Below are positions 41,854 to 51,286 of a stretch of DNA of 64,000 bases, piece by piece. Both the position numbers and the translations under genes were made by a program. Source of the DNA: Spirochaetota bacterium (GTDB taxonomy: Bacteria; Spirochaetota; UBA4802; UBA5550); NCBI GenBank assembly GCA_017999915.1, contig JAGNKX010000010.1:76381-140380 (forward strand), in the 5' to 3' direction. Positions within the stretch are counted from its first letter, which is position 1, and every line of letters begins with the position of its first letter. The notes beneath the pieces are model-generated. The model saw only the letters and a program-made list of their open reading frames with translations. It was not told where the DNA came from and made no database searches.

Positions 41854-42408
41854 GTGGACAGGGAACGAATAAAGAAGGCCGTCGTCGAGATACTTCTCGC
41901 GATCGGCGAGGACCCCGGGCGCAGCGGCCTTGAGGAAACCCCGGACCGGGTGGCGCGGATGTACGAGGACATTTTCGGCGGAGAACAGGAGGACATAGCC
42001 AAGGTCCTGGGAAAGGCCCATGAGCTAGAACATGACGAGATGGTGATCGTCAAGGATATACAGTTTTACTCCATGTGCGAGCACCACATGGTGCCGTTTT
42101 TCGGGGTCTGCCACATAGGATATATACCTGACAGCAAGCGGATCGTCGGCATCAGCAAGCTGGCCCGCATTGTCGAAGTTTTCAGCAAGAAACTCCAGGT
42201 GCAGGAGCACTTTACCACCGAGATCGCCGATGCCATCATGGAACACGTCAAGCCAAAGGGGGTGGGGGTCGTGGTAAAGGCGAGGCACCTGTGCATGGAA
42301 ATGCGGGGCGTGCGCAAGCCGGGGGCCAGCACCATAACATCCGTGGTGCGGGGCTCTTTCAGGAGCGACATGCGGACCAGGGAGGAATTTCTCAAGCTTA
42401 TTGAATGA
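41854..42408 (+). CDS. folE: GTP cyclohydrolase I
   Basis: A 184-residue homodecameric zinc enzyme that opens GTP to 7,8-dihydroneopterin triphosphate, entry to folate and preQ0 synthesis. Zinc and substrate motifs are present: MCEHHMVPFFGVCHIGYIP (about 67-85), GISKLARIVEVFSKKLQVQE and GVVVKARHLCMEMRGVRKPG. Length is typical of the short bacterial form. The GTG start at 41854 has GGAGG at 41841-41845. It is followed by purN after 47 bases, and both pathways use 10-formyl-tetrahydrofolate chemistry. Confidence 0.96.
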   Translation: MDRERIKKAVVEILLAIGEDPGRSGLEETPDRVARMYEDIFGGEQEDIAKVLGKAHELEHDEMVIVKDIQFYSMCEHHMVPFFGVCHIGYIPDSKRIVGISKLARIVEVFSKKLQVQEHFTTEIADAIMEHVKPKGVGVVVKARHLCMEMRGVRKPGASTITSVVRGSFRSDMRTREEFLKLIE

Positions 42409-42455
42409 ATTAATCTTGACAGATGGTTAAAGGGACATAATACTATTTCCATACC

Positions 42456-43076
42456 ATGATGCAAACCAGGAAAAAAACCAAGATCGCGGTGTTCGTCTCC
42501 GGATCCGGGACCAATCTCCAGTCCATTATCGACAAGGCGGAGTCAGGATGGCTACCGGTGGAGGTCGCATGCGTCATATCGGACAAAGAAAAGGCCTTTG
42601 GCCTGGAACGGGCCCGAAAGCACGGCATCCCCGCGTTTTTCGTGGACCGTAAGCTGCACGCCCTTCGGGAGGACCATGAAGAGGCGATAATTGCGATACT
42701 TAAACAATACGACGTGGAACTGATCGTGCTGGCGGGATACATGCGGCTGCTCACCTCACACCTCATCGGCCAGTACCGTAACAGGATCATCAATATTCAT
42801 CCCGCGCTGCTGCCCAGTTTCCCGGGAACCGACGGCTATGGCGACGCGTGGCGGTACGGGGTAAAGGTCAGCGGGTGCACCGTTCATTTCGTCGACGAGG
42901 GATGCGACACGGGACCGATAATTCTGCAGGGCGTCAACACGGTCGATGAAAGCGACACCCTGGAAAGCTTTCGCGAGCGGGGGCTCAAGATCGAGCACCA
43001 GGTGCTGCCCGAAGCGATCAAGCTCTATTGCGAGGGCAGGCTGAAGGTTGATGGCAGAAGAGTAAAAATTCTGTAA
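42456..43076 (+). CDS. purN: Phosphoribosylglycinamide formyltransferase
   Basis: A 206-residue 10-formyl-THF-dependent enzyme that formylates GAR in purine synthesis. VFVSGSGTNLQSIIDKAESG is the substrate phosphate loop, and RIINIHPALLPSFPG contains the catalytic Asn-x-His pair; the catalytic Asp lies in HFVDEGCDTGPII. YMRLL is the family's folate region. It precedes purO by 11 bases, so the two are one operon. Confidence 0.95.
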   Translation: MMQTRKKTKIAVFVSGSGTNLQSIIDKAESGWLPVEVACVISDKEKAFGLERARKHGIPAFFVDRKLHALREDHEEAIIAILKQYDVELIVLAGYMRLLTSHLIGQYRNRIINIHPALLPSFPGTDGYGDAWRYGVKVSGCTVHFVDEGCDTGPIILQGVNTVDESDTLESFRERGLKIEHQVLPEAIKLYCEGRLKVDGRRVKIL

Positions 43077-43087
43077 AGGAGTGAACC

Positions 43088-43807
43088 ATGGAAAAAGGTT
43101 TTGAAGCGCTTTCGCACATGCAATATCCCGGGCGTATTATTATAATCGGAAAAAGTCCGGCCGGAGACGATGTCGTTCTCTATGCCGTCACGGGAAGGAG
43201 CCCGTCGAGCCAGGCCCGGAAGTTCGAGAAAGAGAAGAAAACCGTTTTCGTCAAGCCGACCGACGAGAAGACGCTGCAGTCGGGAAACCCTGATCTGCTG
43301 ATATATCCATCCATCATCGTCGGCAAGTTCAAATGGATCGCGGTGAGCAACGGCAAGCAGACCCCCGATATTGCGGCCCAGTTCAAAAAAGGCATGACTC
43401 CCATAGCGGCCCTCGGCAACGCCCTGCGCAACTGGGACTACGAGCCTGACGCGCCGAACCATACGCCCCGCATCAGCGGATGCCTCATCGAGGACGCGGC
43501 GCTTTCCATCGTGAAGCGCGCTCCGGACGGCGCGGTTCACCGGATCTATTTTGAGGTCCCGAAGGCTAGCGGAAAGGGAAAGCTCATCGCGACATACACC
43601 GGGGTCAACACGGACCCGCTCCCGGTCTTTTCCGGCGAGCCCATCGACGTGGAAATCCCCTATGCTTCCGCCAAGGAGGCCGTGGCGGCGTTCTACAAGG
43701 CGCTGGCGCCGGAAAAGGGAAAGGACGATTACCGCGTCGCCGTCGCCGCGGTATACAGGGATGGGGCGGGCAAGATAAAATTCGTCATAAAGAACAGGAA
43801 CAAGTAA
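43088..43807 (+). CDS. purO: IMP cyclohydrolase, PurO-like
   Basis: A 239-residue protein of the PurO-type IMP cyclohydrolase family, which closes FAICAR to IMP. The sequence begins YPGRIIIIGKSPAGDDVVLY and continues with YAVTGRSPSSQARKFE and TPRISGCLIEDAALSIVKRA, typical of this family. It is not related to the N-terminal cyclohydrolase domain of PurH. PurO was first found in archaea and occurs in a scattered set of bacteria. The next gene is a stand-alone AICAR transformylase, so the pair replaces the usual fused PurH. Confidence 0.88.
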   Translation: MEKGFEALSHMQYPGRIIIIGKSPAGDDVVLYAVTGRSPSSQARKFEKEKKTVFVKPTDEKTLQSGNPDLLIYPSIIVGKFKWIAVSNGKQTPDIAAQFKKGMTPIAALGNALRNWDYEPDAPNHTPRISGCLIEDAALSIVKRAPDGAVHRIYFEVPKASGKGKLIATYTGVNTDPLPVFSGEPIDVEIPYASAKEAVAAFYKALAPEKGKDDYRVAVAAVYRDGAGKIKFVIKNRNK

Positions 43808-43822
43808 TACCTGTCGCGAAAG

Positions 43823-43852
43823 GATAGGCGCGGTCTCGAGACCGCGCCTATC
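43823..43852. repeat. 30-nt perfect palindrome between purO and the transformylase gene
   Basis: GATAGGCGCGGTCTC (43823-43837) is followed directly by its complement (43838-43852). Structure and position resemble the GAAGGCGRGGT palindromes, but the core is AGGCGCGGT. It lies 16 bases after the purO stop and may end or attenuate the transcript before purH. Confidence 0.68.
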
Positions 43853-43960
43853 GTCCGTATATCCACATGTTTTTCTTGACACGGGACCGTGGTGTTGCAT
43901 CAATCGCATGGTAGCCTGATTTCTTTAATCCCCGGCACAAATTCATCAACGGAGCATAAT

Positions 43961-45115
43961 ATGGCAACTGATGTATCTTCATTTAAAGACGCATATAAAA
44001 AAGCCATCAAGGGCGATTTCCCCGACGAGGCGATGATCGTTATCGGCACTACCAGGATCCCCCTCAAGAAAGTGGCCTACCAGCTGCGTTACGGGACAAA
44101 CCCGCACCAGCCCTTCATCGCCTACGCCCCGACGGGCAGCGCGGCCCTTTCCGTGGGCAACCTGGACATCCTCAAGGGTGGGAAGGAGGGACTGTCCCTG
44201 ACGAACCTCCAGGACATGAGCCAGGCCCTCAACATTCTCAAGTTTTTCGACAAGCCCGCCTGCACGGTGATGAAGCATGTCAACCCCTGCGGCTTCAAGG
44301 TCGAAACCGGGGGGGAGCCCATGGCCGAGATCTACCGCATCGCCAGGAACTGCGACGAGCGGAGCGCCTTCGGCTCCATCGTGGGATTAAACCGGAAGGT
44401 AGACGCAGCCACGGCGGAGGCGGTGATGGAATCCTTCGTCGAGGGGATCATCGCCCCCGATTACGACCAGGATGCCCTCGCGGTGCTCAGGCGTAATGAA
44501 GGTACGAAAAAGCTCAACAACGCCATACGGGTCGCCAAGGTCCCCAACATGGACCGGATACCGAAATTCATCGGCGACGATATCGAGGGGTATTACAACC
44601 TCCGCAACCTGATTGACGGGTCCTTCACCCTTGAGGTGCCGTACCTTACCCGGATACGGTCAGCCGCCGATTTTATAGTCGATCCGATGATCCCGAATTC
44701 AGACCCGGCGAAGAACGGGGGCAGGGACTATGTCGTGCAGAGAAAGCCCACCGCCGCAGAGCTCGATGACTGCCTCACGGCCTGGTACGTGAACATCAAC
44801 GTCAGGTCCAACGGCATCGTCTTCGTGAAGGACGGCGCCGCCATAGCCGTCGGGACCGGCGAGCAGGAGCGCGTCGGGGCCGTGGAGCAGGCCATCGACA
44901 AGGCGCTGAAGAAGGGTCACAGCCTCAAGGGAGCCGTCATGTCGTCGGACGCATTTTTTCCCCAGCGGGACAGCATCGACACCGTTGCAAAGGAGGGGGT
45001 CACCGCCGTCGTGTGGCCTGCCGGGTCTATGAACGACGCGCTGGTGATCGAGGCCGCCAACGAGCATTCGATTGCCCTCATGGCCACGCTGGAGCGGTGT
45101 TTCCTGCATATATAA
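43961..45115 (+). CDS. purH: Stand-alone AICAR transformylase (PurH C-terminal domain)
   Basis: A 384-residue protein equal to the transformylase half of PurH, which formylates AICAR with 10-formyl-THF. Catalytic Lys-His is in VMKHVNPCG (about 103-111); RYGTNPHQPFIAYA, SAFGSIVGLNRKV, and AVGTGEQERVGAVEQAIDKA then SSDAFFPQRDSID are the family blocks. The usual N-terminal cyclohydrolase domain is missing, which is why I read this as a natural split, with purO upstream supplying the other activity. The ATG at 43961 is preferred over one at 43889 that adds 24 unrelated residues. Its AICAR substrate also comes from HisF. Confidence 0.93.
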   Translation: MATDVSSFKDAYKKAIKGDFPDEAMIVIGTTRIPLKKVAYQLRYGTNPHQPFIAYAPTGSAALSVGNLDILKGGKEGLSLTNLQDMSQALNILKFFDKPACTVMKHVNPCGFKVETGGEPMAEIYRIARNCDERSAFGSIVGLNRKVDAATAEAVMESFVEGIIAPDYDQDALAVLRRNEGTKKLNNAIRVAKVPNMDRIPKFIGDDIEGYYNLRNLIDGSFTLEVPYLTRIRSAADFIVDPMIPNSDPAKNGGRDYVVQRKPTAAELDDCLTAWYVNINVRSNGIVFVKDGAAIAVGTGEQERVGAVEQAIDKALKKGHSLKGAVMSSDAFFPQRDSIDTVAKEGVTAVVWPAGSMNDALVIEAANEHSIALMATLERCFLHI

Positions 45116-45140
45116 CTTAATTGGATCATGTAAGCCATCT

Positions 45141-45243
45141 TCCCCCTCCCTCGATGGGAGGGGATAGGGGAGGGTGATAATATGCATGGAGAAGTACAGT
45201 CATGTTGCACCCCCACCCTTCCCTCCCCCGTCAAGGGGGAGGG
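45141..45243. repeat. C-rich inverted repeats after the transformylase gene
   Basis: Two hairpins: CCCCTCCC (45143-45150) with GGGAGGGG (45156-45163), and CCCTCCCCC (45221-45229) with GGGGGAGGG (45235-45243). They resemble the C-rich, G-rich intergenic repeats seen in many bacterial genomes and the elements at 57961-58046 and 59341-59370. No open frame is present. Confidence 0.6.
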
Positions 45244-45359
45244 TATCCCTTGAAAACTTGATAGTTAATGATATCCATCACCCACTCTCATAATTTTTTA
45301 TTAATAACTTGATTTCTTCGGCGATACCATTACCATAGAACAGGGATGGGGGAATAGTG

Positions 45360-48300
45360 ATGGCCAACGCGCGAATCCTGGTTGCGGAAGACGACGCCAT
45401 ATCCGGCAAGTATATACAAAAAACACTGCAGGACAATGGTTATGACGTGCCGGCCGTTCTCATGGCGGGCGAAGAGCTGGTGGATAATATACACACCATC
45501 AATCCCGACCTCATACTCATGGACATCAAGCTCCAGGGCGACAGCGACGGCATCGATACGGCCAGGCACATCCTGTCGCAGTATGATGTTCCCGTCATCT
45601 ACATGACCGCCCACGTGGACCCCGATACGGTCGGCAGGGCCAAGACGACCAATCCCTACGGCTATCTGGTGAAGCCGTTCAACATGAACGAGCTCATTAT
45701 TGCCATCGATTTCACCCTTTACCGCCACCAGATGGAGAAAAAGCTCAAGAAGACCCAGGAGCGCTACCGGGCCATTGTGGAGTCGATGCCCCTCATGATC
45801 TGCCGGTTCCTTCCCGGCGACAGCGTGATCACCTTCGTCAACGATGAATACTGCCGCTATTTCAACCTCAGGCGGGAGGACCTTCTCGGAACCAGCTTCC
45901 TGGACCGCATGCCCGAATACGAGCGGGACAGGATCGGCGGTCATCACCTGACCTTGAGCCGGGAGAAGCCGCTGCTGAATTACGAGTGCGGCGTTCCCGG
46001 TCCCGCCGGCGAGCGGTGGCAGCACTGGACGGTGCAGGCGCTCTACGACGATATGGACAACCTCGCCGAGTACCAGGCCATTGGAAGGGATATAACGGAA
46101 AGTATGCGGGCCAAGGAGGCCATCCGCGTGTCCGAGGAGAAGTTTTCCAGGGCCTTCCATTCAAGTCCCGCCGGCATGGCCATCATCCTGTTGAAGGATG
46201 GTACGTTTATAGATGTCAACCTGAACTTTGCCCGCATAAGCGGTTTCAACCGGGACGAGCTCCTGGGCACCCCGATAACATCGCTGGAAATATATACGGC
46301 TCCTGACGACAGGCAGGCCATAACCGACGCCATAGAGAAGAAGGGCGTGGTCCACGACCACGAGATCCATGTGAAGACGAGGACCGGCGATCTCCGCACG
46401 GTGATCGTTTCCGCGGAAATCATACAGGTTGCAGACAACCGGTGCCTCCTGGTCGTCGCGAGGGACATTACCGAAAGGCTGCTCATCGAGGAGACCCTTC
46501 GCAGGAGCGAGCGCCAGTACCGTCTCCTGGCCGATAACATGTTCGACCTGGTGGGGATGTGCGATGTCAACGCCAATTTCACCTATGTGAGCCCTTCCTA
46601 CGGGACGGCGCTGGGCTATTCGGAGAAGGAGCTCTTGGGCAGGCCGATCTACTGCCTTGTTCATCCCGATGACCTGCCGGGCGTCCTCGCGACGATCAAG
46701 GCGAACCGGTACAGCGGCAACAAGGTCGTGGCGGTATACCGGATGATTCATAAGGACGGGCGCGTCCTCTGGTTCGAGTCGAACGGCAAGGTCGTCAGCA
46801 GGGACAACGGGGTGGTCATGGGAGCGGTCTTTTCCTCGAGGGAAATTTCGGACCGGAAGGTCATTGAGGACAGCCTCCGCATGGCCCAGCGGCAGCTCAT
46901 GGAGATCATCGATTTTTTCCCGGACGCGACCTTCGTCATTGACAAGGAAAAAAAGGTCATTACCTGGAACAGAGCGATGGAAAAGATGACGGGCGTTCCC
47001 GAGGAGGCCATGCTGGGCAAGGGGGATTACGAATACGCCATCCCGTTCTTCGGCGAGAGGCGGCCCATCCTGATCGACCTGGTAGGCGAGGAGGTCCCGC
47101 GGAACAATGGGCACTACCTGACCTTTTCCAGTGACGGCGACTCCATTATCGCGGAATCGTATATTCCGTCGCTCCCCTTCACCATGAAGGAGACCTACCT
47201 GTGGGGCAAGGCCTCTCCCCTCTATGACGGCCACGGGGCCATCATCGGGGCCATCGAGATAATTCGGGACATCACCGAGATCAAGCGCATCGAGATGGCC
47301 CTGCGCGAAAGCGAGGAAAAGTTCCGCCACCTCTTCGAGGAGTCGGCCGACGCCCAGTTCCTCATCGACGACAAGAGGATTATCGATTGCAACGTGGCCG
47401 CGATAAACCTCTTCAGCGCCGGACGGAAGGAGGTGCTCCTGGGAAAGTCGCCCCACGAGCTCTCCCCTGAGTTCCTGCCCGACGGCACCCTCACGGAGCT
47501 GAGAATGAACGAGATCATGAAGTTCGTGTTCGAGATGGACAGCCTCAGCTTCGAGTGGGTGCATCTCTGCTTTGACGGCCGGCAGGCGCCGGTGGACATT
47601 ACCTTCACGGTGGTCCCCATAGCCGGCAAGCTGATGATCCACGCGGTCCTGAAGGATATCACCCTGCGCAAGCTCGCCCAGGAGGCGCTGCGGAAGAGCG
47701 AGGAGCGGTACCGGGTGCTGGTGGAGACGATGAGCGACGGCCTTGTCCAGGGCGACGGCGCCGGGACGATCACTTTCGTCAATGACCGATTCTGCGAGAT
47801 GGTCGGCGCCCTGAAGGACGACATCATCGGTAATTCCATACTCAACCTCATTCATGAGGACGACCGGGAGAATTTCATGGAGCAGGTGCGCGGAAAGGAG
47901 AGCCTGCGAAAGAGCGCCTTTGAGATAAAGCTGAAATCGAAATCGGACGGAAACATAGACGCCATCGTGTCGCCCCGTCCCCTCATCGACGACAGGGGCC
48001 ACATCGCGGGCATTGTGGCGGTCTTTACGGATATCACCGAGCGGAAATACCTCGAGCGCCAGGCCCTTGAGATCAGCATGAAGGAGCAGCAGCGCATCGG
48101 CCGGGATCTTCATGACGACCTCGGGCAGATCCTCACGGGGACCGGCTTCCTGTGCGAGTCCCTTGTGAGAAAGCTGTCGAACAGGTCCCTGCCCGAGGCC
48201 GAGGATGCGCGGGGGGTTTTCGCCCTTATCAACGAGGCCAAGGACCATACCAGGATGCTGTCACGCGGATTGTCGCCGATGGAGATCGATTCAGGCGGCA

Positions 48301-48674
48301 TCGTCGCTGCCCTGGAGCGCTTCGCCCGCACCGTCGAGGGCATTTACTCTGTGTCCTTTACCCTGAATATCGACCCGGCCATCACTATCAATGATAGCAT
48401 GGTGGAGACGCAGTTTCATTATATCGTCCAGGAATCGGTGACCAATGCCATCAAGCACGGGAAGGCCAATACCATTGCGGTGACCCTGAATAAAAACAAG
48501 GGGAGGATCCATGTCAGCATCACCGATGACGGCATCGGGATCCCATCGGACATCGACAGCCACAAGGGGATGGGACTCAGGATAATGCATTACCGCGCCA
48601 ACGCCATCGGGGCTTCTTTGAAGATAACGAAAAACAGGGGCAGGGGCACCACGGTATCGTGTATCTGGCGGTGA
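45360..48674 (+). CDS. Multi-PAS hybrid histidine kinase with N-terminal receiver
   Basis: A 1104-residue cytoplasmic sensor kinase. Residues about 4-120 are a receiver with an intact phospho-Asp (LILMDIKLQGDSDG) and the conserved Lys (YLVKPF). Six PAS domains follow, starting at YRAIVESMPLMIC, FSRAFHSSPAGMA, YRLLADNMFDLVG, LMEIIDFFPDATFV, FRHLFEESADAQFL and YRVLVETMSDGLV. The kinase part has a HisKA_3 segment with QQRIGRDLHDDLGQIL (phospho-His) and a GHKL domain (QESVTNAIKHGKA, TDDGIGIPSD, GMGLRIMHYRANAIG), i.e. a NarX/DesK-type kinase. There is no membrane segment. The NarL-type regulator 132 bases downstream is its probable partner. The ATG at 45360 and an overlapping GTG at 45357 share one ribosome-binding site. 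Confidence 0.92.
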   Translation: MANARILVAEDDAISGKYIQKTLQDNGYDVPAVLMAGEELVDNIHTINPDLILMDIKLQGDSDGIDTARHILSQYDVPVIYMTAHVDPDTVGRAKTTNPYGYLVKPFNMNELIIAIDFTLYRHQMEKKLKKTQERYRAIVESMPLMICRFLPGDSVITFVNDEYCRYFNLRREDLLGTSFLDRMPEYERDRIGGHHLTLSREKPLLNYECGVPGPAGERWQHWTVQALYDDMDNLAEYQAIGRDITESMRAKEAIRVSEEKFSRAFHSSPAGMAIILLKDGTFIDVNLNFARISGFNRDELLGTPITSLEIYTAPDDRQAITDAIEKKGVVHDHEIHVKTRTGDLRTVIVSAEIIQVADNRCLLVVARDITERLLIEETLRRSERQYRLLADNMFDLVGMCDVNANFTYVSPSYGTALGYSEKELLGRPIYCLVHPDDLPGVLATIKANRYSGNKVVAVYRMIHKDGRVLWFESNGKVVSRDNGVVMGAVFSSREISDRKVIEDSLRMAQRQLMEIIDFFPDATFVIDKEKKVITWNRAMEKMTGVPEEAMLGKGDYEYAIPFFGERRPILIDLVGEEVPRNNGHYLTFSSDGDSIIAESYIPSLPFTMKETYLWGKASPLYDGHGAIIGAIEIIRDITEIKRIEMALRESEEKFRHLFEESADAQFLIDDKRIIDCNVAAINLFSAGRKEVLLGKSPHELSPEFLPDGTLTELRMNEIMKFVFEMDSLSFEWVHLCFDGRQAPVDITFTVVPIAGKLMIHAVLKDITLRKLAQEALRKSEERYRVLVETMSDGLVQGDGAGTITFVNDRFCEMVGALKDDIIGNSILNLIHEDDRENFMEQVRGKESLRKSAFEIKLKSKSDGNIDAIVSPRPLIDDRGHIAGIVAVFTDITERKYLERQALEISMKEQQRIGRDLHDDLGQILTGTGFLCESLVRKLSNRSLPEAEDARGVFALINEAKDHTRMLSRGLSPMEIDSGGIVAALERFARTVEGIYSVSFTLNIDPAITINDSMVETQFHYIVQESVTNAIKHGKANTIAVTLNKNKGRIHVSITDDGIGIPSDIDSHKGMGLRIMHYRANAIGASLKITKNRGRGTTVSCIWR

Positions 48675-48806
48675 TGCGGGAGCCGCCCCGGCAATGGAAC
48701 ATGCCGCGCAGCAAGGCGCGGGGGATTTCGCTCTTTGCGATAAAATATATTGACAGGCTGCTTGAATGAAGTATAATCGAGGCCTTGATTTGACAGGAAG
48801 AGGCTG

Positions 48807-49463
48807 ATGACAAAAAACAAGGTTTTAATAGTCGATGATCACCCCGTGGTGCGCCAGGGACTGGCGGCCTTCATCAATGGCGAGGAGGATTTTATCGTCT
48901 GCGGCGATGCCGAAGACGCGGATACCGCCATCCGGATAATTAACGACCTGAAGCCTGACATCATTATCGCGGACCTCTCCCTCAAGGGAGCCGGCGGCAT
49001 TGAGCTCACCGCCGCTATAAAATCGCGTTTTAACATCCCTGTCCTGATACTTTCGATGCATGACGAGAATTTTTACGCCGAGCGGGCGATCCGGGCCGGG
49101 GCCCGGGGATACGTCATGAAAAAGGAGTCCATGGAGGTCGTCATCAGGGCGCTCCGCGACATCCTTGCGGGCAGGATCTACGTAAGCGAGGACCTGAAGG
49201 AAAGGCTCCTGGGCAGGCTCCTGACCACGCCGGAAATTCGGCAGTCTCCCCTTGAGAGCCTCACGAACAGGGAGATGGACGTATTCCAGCTTATCGGGAG
49301 GGGGCTTTCGAACCGCCATATTGCGCAGGAGCTTTCTCTCAGCGTTAAAACCGTGGAGACATATCGTTCCCGAATAATCGAAAAATTAAAGTTGAAAGAT
49401 TCAGGAGAGCTTGTGCAATTTGCCATCCAGTGGAATCAGAGCAGTAGTCCTGAAAGCCATTGA
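48807..49463 (+). CDS. NarL/FixJ-family response regulator
   Basis: A 218-residue regulator: receiver domain (VLIVDDHPVVRQGLAAF; phospho-Asp in DIIIADLSLKGAGG; Lys in GYVMKKESME), then a LuxR-type helix-turn-helix (LTNREMDVFQLIGRGLSNRH, IAQELSLSVKTVETYRSRII). The conserved residues are all present. It follows the HisKA_3-type multi-PAS kinase, the usual partner type. A weak hairpin TGTAGG/CCTACA (49486-49506) follows the gene. Confidence 0.93.
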   Translation: MTKNKVLIVDDHPVVRQGLAAFINGEEDFIVCGDAEDADTAIRIINDLKPDIIIADLSLKGAGGIELTAAIKSRFNIPVLILSMHDENFYAERAIRAGARGYVMKKESMEVVIRALRDILAGRIYVSEDLKERLLGRLLTTPEIRQSPLESLTNREMDVFQLIGRGLSNRHIAQELSLSVKTVETYRSRIIEKLKLKDSGELVQFAIQWNQSSSPESH

Positions 49464-50434
49464 TCTCCAGACTTTTATCGCGCCTGTAGGTGGATTCCCC
49501 TACAAAAATTTTCGTCTTTCACCCTCAATCAAATAACTTTTTCAGGGATTGCATTTCATATGTAGTATGTTGTATATTACAAGAGTTAACGGTCTCAAAT
49601 ACTGCTTATTGTAAGTGGAGGTTTTGCTTTCAGTTAAGCTTTAGAGACAGAATGTTATCCTGCTCTCTACAGTATACGGCACAATAAACTACACCTTGAA
49701 ACAGAAGTGGATGAATGTGTTACCCAAACAACAATGTTTCATATCCCCCCCCATTTTTCTCCATGCCGCGTACTGTAGATGAGCAGTTTTTCTTTTTATC
49801 CCACTGCTCATCGAATTAAATCTTATCTTTAACTTTTTTAATTTTTGTACACTTTTTTATGATAGTTATCGGTGTTAAGACCGTTAGTTATCGGTGCCTG
49901 GCAGGATAAATCCCCCTGCATATCCGGTTTCCGCCTCTGTGGTAATTCAATCCCTTCGTTCATCCATATCTCCTGCCGATAGTTATCGGTGATATCCTCT
50001 TTTTATATATAAATTAATGTTTTCAAAAATATTAATATGTCTAGAATAGCAATAAAAGATAAAAAATCACAAAAAAATTGTTATATAGTTATAAAACATT
50101 AATTTATGATTATATTTCCAAATAATCGTTATTAAATCATTATAAAAACCCCCCATTGCCCTCAACATTGTCACCAAAGGTGGCGAGAATTCGAATAGGG
50201 ATACGTATCCCTACTTTACTCTGTGAGATCTTTGAAAACTTTATTAAACTGGGTAGGCTAATCTGTACAGAGAGTTCCAGTCTTGTATAGGCCCAAATAT
50301 AAGCCTGGAATGTCTCGCCCCGGCTGTTGCGGAAAGGCTTCAGCCGCTTAACTGGTGTATTCATTCGATTCCGCCGCCCTCGGAATCAGAATGGCATGGA
50401 AGCCAGAATACTAGTCTCAACAAAGGAGTGTAAA
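49464..50434. other. 971-base intergenic region upstream of the flagellin cluster
   Basis: No coding region is seen. The left part holds a stem GATGAGCAGT (49778-49787) / ACTGCTCATC (49803-49812) with a T-rich loop. Three copies of the GATAGTTATCGGTG repeat lie at 49861-49874, 49883-49896 (one mismatch) and 49978-49991. An AT-rich tract (50000-50150) follows, then an 18-nt palindrome TAGGGATACGTATCCCTA (50196-50213) and a stem GATTCCG/CGGAATC (50367-50387). These lie in the probable flagellin leader; AAAGGAG before the ATG at 50435 is its ribosome-binding site. No sigma-28-type promoter was recognised. Confidence 0.5.
49861..49991. repeat. Three copies of the GATAGTTATCGGTG repeat before flaB
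   Basis: Copies at 49861-49874 and 49978-49991 are exact; 49883-49896 reads GTTAGTTATCGGTG. The last is flanked as CCGATAGTTATCGG, a 14-base palindrome. Three copies within 131 bases, against five or so in the rest of the window, suggests a binding-site cluster or local repeat amplification. Confidence 0.6.
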
Positions 50435-51286
50435 ATGATAATTAATCACAACATGAGTGCGATTAATGCCAACCGGACGATCAAGTTCAAGGATTGGGAT
50501 CTCCAGGGAAACATGGAGAAACTGTCCTCCGGACTCAGGATCAACAAGGCAGGCGATGACGCGTCCGGACTGGCCGTATCCGAAAAGATGCGGACCCAGA
50601 TCCAGGGATTGCGCCAGGCTGAGAGGAACACCGAGGACGGCATGTCCTTCATACAGACCGCCGAAGGTTATCTCAACCAGACCTCGTCCATTATCCAGCG
50701 CATCAGGGTACTGGCTGTACAGGCTGCTAACGGTATTTATTCCAATGAAGACCGTCAGCTCATACAGGTAGAGGTTTCCGCCCTTGTCGACGAAGTTGAC
50801 AGGATCGCGTCTCAGGCGGAGTTCAACAGGTTTAAATTACTGACTGGAAGCTATTCCAGGACCAATCCCAAGGCGAGCATGTGGTTCCAACTCGGGGCCA
50901 ACATGAACCAGCGCAAACGGGTGTACATCGGGACGATGACGGCGCAAGCCCTCAAGTTCCGCGATGGCACCGGTAAAATCATCGTTTCGCTGTCGGCCCC
51001 GCAAGGCGCCAACTCCGCCATAGGGATCATGGATCAGTCACTGCAGCGAATAGGCAAGCAGCGGGCCGACCTCGGCGCCTATTACAACAGGCTCGATATG
51101 ACCGCGAAAGGTCTCATGGCTGCGTATGAGAATACGCAGGCATCGGAATCGCGGATCCGGGACGTTGACATGGCCGAGGAAATGTCGGAGTTTTCGAGAA
51201 ATCAAATTCTCCAGCATACCGGAACGGCAATGCTTGCCCAGGCGAATGTCCTTGGTCAATCAGTATTAAAACTACTGGGTACCTAG
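50435..51286 (+). CDS. flaB: Flagellin (FlaB-type, periplasmic filament core)
   Basis: A 283-residue flagellin with conserved D0/D1 ends and no central D2/D3 domain, as in spirochaete FlaB. N-terminus [14 protein letters not shown] and [20 protein letters not shown] are typical; the middle has [20 protein letters not shown], and the C-terminus [20 protein letters not shown] then [17 protein letters not shown]. It is exported by the flagellar type III system without a signal peptide. The ATG at 50435 is fixed by AAAGGAG upstream and the family N-terminus. The C-terminal LGQS replaces the more usual KPQS. A second flaB follows after 313 bases. Confidence 0.94.
   Translation: MIINHNMSAINANRTIKFKDWDLQGNMEKLSSGLRINKAGDDASGLAVSEKMRTQIQGLRQAERNTEDGMSFIQTAEGYLNQTSSIIQRIRVLAVQAANGIYSNEDRQLIQVEVSALVDEVDRIASQAEFNRFKLLTGSYSRTNPKASMWFQLGANMNQRKRVYIGTMTAQALKFRDGTGKIIVSLSAPQGANSAIGIMDQSLQRIGKQRADLGAYYNRLDMTAKGLMAAYENTQASESRIRDVDMAEEMSEFSRNQILQHTGTAMLAQANVLGQSVLKLLGT

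Noticed and set aside
45141-45243. C-rich repeats as a CRISPR-like or phase-variable element
   Set aside because: Only two unequal hairpins without regular spacing; they match a common type of intergenic repeat.
46161-48248. Long antisense open frame (695 codons) opposite the multi-PAS kinase
   Set aside because: High GC at third positions produces long antisense frames; the product is low-complexity, rich in Asp, Val, His and Leu, and the sense strand has clear domains.
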